The notes beneath the pieces were generated by a model. That model was not told where the DNA came from. It did no database searches and was given only the letters and a program-made list of their open reading frames with translations. The position numbers and the translations under genes were made by a program. Positions 59,633-64,000 of a stretch of 64,000 bases of DNA are shown here, piece by piece. The number at the start of each line of letters is the position of its first letter. Within the stretch, counting starts at the first letter, position 1. This DNA is from Boseongicola sp. SB0665_bin_10 (lineage in GTDB: Bacteria; Pseudomonadota; Alphaproteobacteria; Rhodobacterales; Rhodobacteraceae). The stretch is from NCBI GenBank assembly GCA_009838075.1, contig VXSG01000093.1, positions 34,233 to 98,232 on the forward strand, in the 5' to 3' direction.

Positions 59633-60748
59633 CTAGTCAATGCGGATGCCTGATTTGGGGTCGAAGAACACGGCCTTTTCCATGTTGAACGCGAATTCGA
59701 TCACTGCACCCGAAGAAGCATCCGTGTCAGCCCGCATCCGCGCCACGCATTCCGCCTCGCCGAAGGACGTCGTGACGAACGTGTCCGATCCGGCCGGCTC
59801 CGTGACTCCAACCGCGCTCGCACAATGTTCAACATGGGTCGAACGATGGTCTGCACCATCCTTGTCCGTCAACGCCTCCGGCCTGATCCCCAAAGTGACG
59901 GTCTTCCCGGACATCGACCTGAGATCGGATCCCGCTTCGGGAACCGCCAGCCTCACGGTCTCGCCGAAACTGTTGCTGGTCTCGGCATAGACGGCTTCTC
60001 CATTCGCGTTGATGGTGACGGGCACAAGGTTCATTGAAGGCGATCCCATGAACGTCGCAACAAAGAGATTGGCCGGAGTGTCGTAGATCTCCTTCGGCGT
60101 CCCAAGCTGCTGAACATGACCCTCGTTCATCACGGCAATCCGGGTCGACAGGGTCATCGCCTCGATCTGGTCATGCGTTACGTAAACAATCGTCGTCCCG
60201 AGATTCTGATGGAGCTTCTTGATTTCGGTCCGCATGTCGACGCGCAGCTTCGCATCAAGATTGGACAGCGGCTCGTCGAACAGGAAGACTTCCGGATTCC
60301 TGACAAGCGCCCGACCCATGGCAACCCGCTGCCGCTGGCCGCCCGACAACTGTGCAGGTTTCCGGTTCAGAAGTCCGCCGATCTGCAGGAGTTCCGCAAC
60401 CTCCTGCATCGCCGACACGCGTTCCGCCTTCGGCACCTTGTGCATTTCAAGGCCAAAGGTGATGTTCTGGGCGACCGTCATGTTCGGATACAGCGCGTAT
60501 GACTGGAACACCATCGCGATGTTTCGCCGGGACGGATGCACGCCGTTCATGAGATTGCCCTTCAGGCGGATCTCGCCGCTCGTGATATCCTCCAGCCCGG
60601 CGATCATGTTCAGGAGGGTGGACTTTCCGCAACCGGAGGGCCCGACAAGTACCAAGAACTCTCCTTCACCAACCGAGATGTTGACGTTGTGCAGCACCTC
60701 GACCGACCCGTAGGTCTTGGAGGCGCTGTCTATGTCGAGAAAGCCCAT
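59633..60748 (-). CDS. Sugar-type ABC importer ATPase (MalK/UgpC family)
   Basis: The 371-residue ATPase has Walker A GPSGCGKST, Q-loop VFQSYALYPN, signature QLSGGQRQRVAMGRA, VFLFDEPLSNLD and VTHDQIEAMTL. A C-terminal TOBE-type regulatory domain ends in VEFAF-like and FDPKSG strands. It has a somewhat longer insert (about 290-325, His/Asp-rich) than usual. The ATG lies 3 bases after the permease stop, with AAGG upstream. It energises the preceding two permeases. Confidence 0.9.
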   Translation of the reverse strand: MGFLDIDSASKTYGSVEVLHNVNISVGEGEFLVLVGPSGCGKSTLLNMIAGLEDITSGEIRLKGNLMNGVHPSRRNIAMVFQSYALYPNMTVAQNITFGLEMHKVPKAERVSAMQEVAELLQIGGLLNRKPAQLSGGQRQRVAMGRALVRNPEVFLFDEPLSNLDAKLRVDMRTEIKKLHQNLGTTIVYVTHDQIEAMTLSTRIAVMNEGHVQQLGTPKEIYDTPANLFVATFMGSPSMNLVPVTINANGEAVYAETSNSFGETVRLAVPEAGSDLRSMSGKTVTLGIRPEALTDKDGADHRSTHVEHCASAVGVTEPAGSDTFVTTSFGEAECVARMRADTDASSGAVIEFAFNMEKAVFFDPKSGIRID

Positions 60749-60751
60749 TGT

Positions 60752-61633
60752 TCAGCCTTTCACAGAACCCGCCATCAGGCCCCGCACGAAGAAGCGACCA
60801 GCGACGATGTAGACGAGAAGAGTTGGAAGCGCGGCAAGAATCGCCCCCGCGAAATGAACGTTGTATTCCTTCACCCCTGTTGATGACTGGACGAGGTTGT
60901 TCAGGGCTACCGTCATCGGTTGACTCGAAAAGTCGGCAAATGACGCACCGAACAGGAAGTCGTTCCAGATGTTTGTGAACTGCCAGATCACGGAGACGAC
61001 GATGATCGGTCCCGAGGATGGCAGCATGATGCGCCAGAAGATCTGGAAGAACCCGGCACCGTCAATCTGCGCCGCCCTGACCAGTTCCGTCGGGAAAGCG
61101 GCATAGTAGTTTCTGAAATAGAGTGTCGTGAACCCGATTCCGTAGACGACATGCACCAGCACCAGGCCCCAGGTCGTGCCGGCCAGTCCGAAGATGCCGA
61201 GCACACGCGCCATCGGGATCAGCACGATCTGGAACGGAATGAAGCAGGCGAAGAGCATCAGGCCAAACAGGATCGTGTCGCCCCGGAACCGCCACTTGGT
61301 CAGCACGTACCCGTTGAGCGCCCCGAGAATCGTCGAAATGAACACCGCGGGCACGACCATCTTGATCGAGTTCCAGAAATACGGCTTCAATCCCGTCGCC
61401 TGGACACCGACCTGCGCCTCGGACCATGCCTTCCGCCACGGCTCCAGTGTCCAGACCTCCGGCAACGCCATCATGTTGCCGCCGGTAATCTCCGATAGCG
61501 GCTTGACCGAATTCACGCCCATGACGAAGAGCGGCAAAAGGTAGAAGAACGCGAACAGCAGAAGCAGCAGGTAGATCAGAACCCGTGCCGTGTTGCTGGT
61601 GCGGATTGCGGATTCCTGCTGCGAGGCGGCCAT
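60752..61633 (-). CDS. Sugar-type ABC importer permease (MalG-like)
   Basis: The 293-residue inner-membrane protein has about six helices: LIYLLLLLFAFFYLLPLFVMGVNS at the start, FGLMLFACFIPFQIVLIPMARVLG, and the EAA-type loop LVRAAQIDGAGFFQIFWRIMLP. The length is standard for GtsC-type glucose/mannose permeases. Its ATG overlaps the preceding stop by one base (TGATG). Confidence 0.9.
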   Translation of the reverse strand: MAASQQESAIRTSNTARVLIYLLLLLFAFFYLLPLFVMGVNSVKPLSEITGGNMMALPEVWTLEPWRKAWSEAQVGVQATGLKPYFWNSIKMVVPAVFISTILGALNGYVLTKWRFRGDTILFGLMLFACFIPFQIVLIPMARVLGIFGLAGTTWGLVLVHVVYGIGFTTLYFRNYYAAFPTELVRAAQIDGAGFFQIFWRIMLPSSGPIIVVSVIWQFTNIWNDFLFGASFADFSSQPMTVALNNLVQSSTGVKEYNVHFAGAILAALPTLLVYIVAGRFFVRGLMAGSVKG

Positions 61634-62526
61634 CACTTCCGCTCCCGCAGTTCGGAATAGAGGTACGGAATCATGATGGCGGCAATCGTCATCAACATGA
61701 TCGTTGCAGACGCGGCGCCAATTCCCATCTGGTTCCGCGTGAAGGTGTAGGAATACATGAAAGTGGCAGGCAATTCCGTCGCCCTGCCCGGGCCTCCTCC
61801 CGTCAAGGCAATCACGAGGTCATATGTCTTGATCGCGAGATGCGCGAGAATGACGAAGGCCGAGAGGAATGCCGGCCGAAGCTGCGGAATGATGATTCTC
61901 CGGTAGAGATTCCAGTTCGATGCGCCGTCGATCTGCGCCGCCTTCAGGATTTCGTTGTCGATCCCGCGAAGGCCTGCAAGGAACATGGCCATGACGAAAC
62001 CGCTGGTCTGCCAGACCGCCGCGAGCACCACGGTGTAGATCGCGTAGTTCCGGTTCTTTATCCAGTCGAAGGCGAAACTTTCCCAGCCCAGCGCGTGCAT
62101 CGTGTTTTCAAGCCCGATTCCCGGGTCGAGCATCCACTTCCAGGCTGTTCCGGTCACGATGAATGACAGAGCCATGGGATAGAGGTAGATCGGCCTCAGA
62201 ACCCCCTCGCCCCTGATCTTCTGATCAAAGAAAATTGCCAGAGCCAGCCCGATCGCCGTGCAGATCAGCATGTAGAGAACGGCGAACACGCCCATGTTCG
62301 TGACCGCGATTTCCCAATGTCGCAGGCGAAACAGCTTGAAGTAGTTCTCGAAACCCACCCAGCCAAAGCTCGGCAGAATGCGGCTGTCAGTGAATGAAAG
62401 GTAGACCGTGAAGAGAATGAAGCCGTAGACGAAGACAAGCGCCATCGCCAAGGACGGCGACAGCACCAGCTTGGGAAGCCAGACCTGAAGCCGAGTGCGA
62501 AAGTCTGCGTCGACGGGCGCGGCCAT
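61633..62526 (-). CDS. Sugar-type ABC importer permease (MalF-like)
   Basis: The 297-residue inner-membrane protein has a hydrophobic core with AMALVFVYGFILFTVYLSF, MLICTAIGLALAIFF, the EAA loop ILKAAQIDGASNWNLYRRIIIP and the ALTGGGPGRATELPATFMY segment typical of GtsB/UgpA-type subunits. The ATG at 62526 follows AGGAGCGATAGGC. It is separated from the binding-protein gene by a hairpin. Confidence 0.9.
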   Translation of the reverse strand: MAAPVDADFRTRLQVWLPKLVLSPSLAMALVFVYGFILFTVYLSFTDSRILPSFGWVGFENYFKLFRLRHWEIAVTNMGVFAVLYMLICTAIGLALAIFFDQKIRGEGVLRPIYLYPMALSFIVTGTAWKWMLDPGIGLENTMHALGWESFAFDWIKNRNYAIYTVVLAAVWQTSGFVMAMFLAGLRGIDNEILKAAQIDGASNWNLYRRIIIPQLRPAFLSAFVILAHLAIKTYDLVIALTGGGPGRATELPATFMYSYTFTRNQMGIGAASATIMLMTIAAIMIPYLYSELRERK

Positions 62527-62551
62527 GCCTATCGCTCCTGGCGGGCGGCGA

Positions 62552-62571
62552 GGGCCGCACCGTTGCGGCCC
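62552..62571 (-). terminator. Intercistronic hairpin between binding-protein and permease genes
   Basis: GGGCCGCA (62552-62559) and TGCGGCCC (62564-62571) make a perfect 8-bp stem with a 4-base loop 12 bases beyond the binding-protein stop. Like the similarly placed hairpin at 56037, it probably lowers read-through or protects the upstream mRNA. Confidence 0.55.
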
Positions 62572-62583
62572 CCGCACATGACC

Positions 62584-63834
62584 TTACTTGGCGATCGACA
62601 CGGCGTCGACAAGCTCCTCCACGGCAGTTGCGCTGTCGTACTCGCCGTTGAAATGCGCCGTCACGACGTCATAGACCGCATTCTTGACGCTGGCGGGCGC
62701 CGCGTGGCCGTGAGCCATCGAACCGAACAGGTTCCCGCTCGACGCGGCTGCGGCCAGGTCCTTCATGCCCTGCTTGCCACAGGCATCGAAAGCTTCGTCG
62801 CTGACGTCGGTCCGCGCAGGCACCGATCCCTTGACGACGTTGAACGCCGACTGGAAGGACGGCGACAGGATCGCCGAAGCAAGCGCCGCCTGCTCCTTCG
62901 AAACCATTCCGCCCTGATCGAACATCGCGAACTGGTCAGCATTGAATGTCACCTGGTTCTGCGTGCCCGGGAAGCGGAAGCAGAGGAAGTCCGTTCCCGG
63001 CACCTTGCCGGCGTTCAGGAACTCGCCCTTGGCCCAGTCACCCATCATCTGGAAGCCTGCTTCGCCGTTGATGACCATGGCGGTGGCCAGGTTCCAGTCA
63101 CGGCCCGAGAAGTTCTCGTCAACGTTTGCGCGGATGAAGGCCATCCTGTCGAACGCTTCCTTCATCGTGTCGGAGCCAAGCGCACCTTCATCGAGATCAA
63201 TGAAGGCAGACTTGTAGAATTCCGGACCGCCAGCCGACATGACGACTGCGTCAAAGGCCGTGGCTTCCTGCCAGGCCTGGCCGCCCTGGGCGATCGGTGT
63301 CACGCCCGCCGCCGCCAGTTTCTCGACGGCTGCCACGAATTCGTCCCACGTCTGCGGAACCGATATGCCGTTGGCGTCGAGCACCGCCTTGTTGGCCCAG
63401 ACCCAGTTCGTGGAATGAACGTTCACGGGTGCCGAAATCCACTTGCCGTCGTGCCGCGCGAATGCCTGCAATGCTCCTGGAACGACAGCGTCCCAGCCTT
63501 CCTGTGCGGCAATCTCGTTCAGGTCGGCCAGCGCGCCTTCCTTGGCCCAGTCCAGGATGTCGAATCCAAGCATCTGAACCGCTGTCGGCGCATTGCCGGC
63601 GGTGACCCGGGCGCGAAGGACCGTCATTGCCTGCTCTCCGCCGCCACCTGCAACCGGCATGTCCTGCCAGCCGATGCCCTGGCTCTCAAGATCCTGCTTG
63701 AGCACGTTCAGCGCGGCCGCTTCGCCGCCCGATGTCCACCAGTGCAGCACTTCCACATCGCCCGCATTTGCAGCGCCTGCCGCAAGCGACGTTGCTGCCA
63801 GAACCCCGAGAATTCTTGTCTTCGCATATGCCAT
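62584..63834 (-). CDS. Extracellular sugar-binding protein (glucose/mannose GtsA-like)
   Basis: The 416-residue periplasmic protein has a signal peptide ([22 protein letters not shown]) followed directly by [14 protein letters not shown], the usual start of glucose/mannose-type family 1 binding proteins. Further blocks are [31 protein letters not shown] and [11 protein letters not shown]. The ATG at 63834 follows GGGAGGACAAC. It is the first gene of an operon with two permeases, an ATPase and a GlcG-like protein. The 166 bases upstream to the window edge hold no gene. Confidence 0.9.
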   Translation of the reverse strand: MAYAKTRILGVLAATSLAAGAANAGDVEVLHWWTSGGEAAALNVLKQDLESQGIGWQDMPVAGGGGEQAMTVLRARVTAGNAPTAVQMLGFDILDWAKEGALADLNEIAAQEGWDAVVPGALQAFARHDGKWISAPVNVHSTNWVWANKAVLDANGISVPQTWDEFVAAVEKLAAAGVTPIAQGGQAWQEATAFDAVVMSAGGPEFYKSAFIDLDEGALGSDTMKEAFDRMAFIRANVDENFSGRDWNLATAMVINGEAGFQMMGDWAKGEFLNAGKVPGTDFLCFRFPGTQNQVTFNADQFAMFDQGGMVSKEQAALASAILSPSFQSAFNVVKGSVPARTDVSDEAFDACGKQGMKDLAAAASSGNLFGSMAHGHAAPASVKNAVYDVVTAHFNGEYDSATAVEELVDAVSIAK

Positions 63835-64000
63835 GTTGTCCTCCCAACTTTTTGGCCGATTCGTTGCCCGCATCCGCGGGCCTAGTTTCCGAAGCGCCTG
63901 TATCGGCGTGACGGCGGTCAATGTCAATCAGCACAGACCCGGGAAGCAGGGCCTTCCCACGCTAGATTTTGTCGGATTTTCCTTGACGCCGGGCATCCAG

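Noticed and set aside
1..64000. CRISPR arrays, rRNA genes, integrases or prophage structural genes
   Set aside because: No regularly spaced repeats, no rRNA-like sequence and no integrase or phage protein was seen.

Overview
This is a GC-rich stretch of chromosome from an alphaproteobacterium. It begins inside hisH, and the protein families look Rhodobacterales/Rhodospirillales-like: a TorT-like binding protein, many sugar-type ABC importers, and ectoine-hydrolase-like and LytTR/DUF2306 genes. The central PKS locus matches, from memory of the literature, the swf PKS/FAS family described from marine sponge symbionts. A sponge-associated or related marine host is therefore my best inference; no 16S or other marker is present to confirm it. 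Genes are tightly packed into operons, often with 1-11 nt overlaps. The operons are separated by 300-950 bp gaps that hold decayed genes and toxin-antitoxin-like modules, which suggests a genome undergoing rearrangement.

Layout. 1-4375: hisH 3' end, an acyl-CoA synthetase, an MsbA-type ABC exporter and tRNA-Gly(TCC). 4376-8709: an accessory stretch with a multicopper-oxidase remnant, an orphan protein resembling the helicase-associated domain of XPB-like proteins, and a Uma2 protein. 8710-18772: a long minus-strand operon (TorT-like binding protein, RbsA/RbsC-type ABC importer, PxpA, biotin carrier, biotin carboxylase, PxpB, PxpC, BioY, cupin) with a divergent LysR regulator. 19075-29250: the swf-type locus. 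It consists of a single-module fully reducing type I PKS/FAS (KS-AT-DH-ER-KR-ACP) and a thioester reductase-sulfotransferase fusion. A frameshifted fragment of a second PKS copy lies on the opposite strand just beyond it. 29898-34729: an IS110 remnant and an RND efflux permease plus adaptor.

35359-42336: a Phd/PIN module, a DUF2306/LytTR pair, a sugar-catabolic trio (PfkB kinase, lactonase-like amidohydrolase, SDR) and an MNT/HEPN module. 42738-52868: an operon with a fused E1 alpha-beta 2-oxoacid/acetoin-type dehydrogenase, a free lipoyl domain, an alpha/beta hydrolase, a complete MalFGK-type importer and a GMC oxidoreductase. 53177-57272: an Apea-like HEPN protein and an inositol/ribose-type importer behind a LacI-type operator. 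57811-63834: a glucose/mannose-type importer, a GlcG/HbpS protein and an ectoine-hydrolase-like M24 protein.

How the parts may work together. The Pxp operon would import a small substrate and process it with an ATP- and probably biotin-dependent lactamase/carboxyltransferase, with BioY supplying biotin. The swf pair would build a saturated acyl chain on an ACP, release it reductively and sulfate the resulting alcohol. The E1/lipoyl/hydrolase operon would import a carbohydrate-like or polyol substrate, oxidise it with the GMC enzyme and cleave the product to an acyl thioester. These pathway readings are inferences from domain content and gene order. The most interesting region is the swf locus and its decayed second copy.
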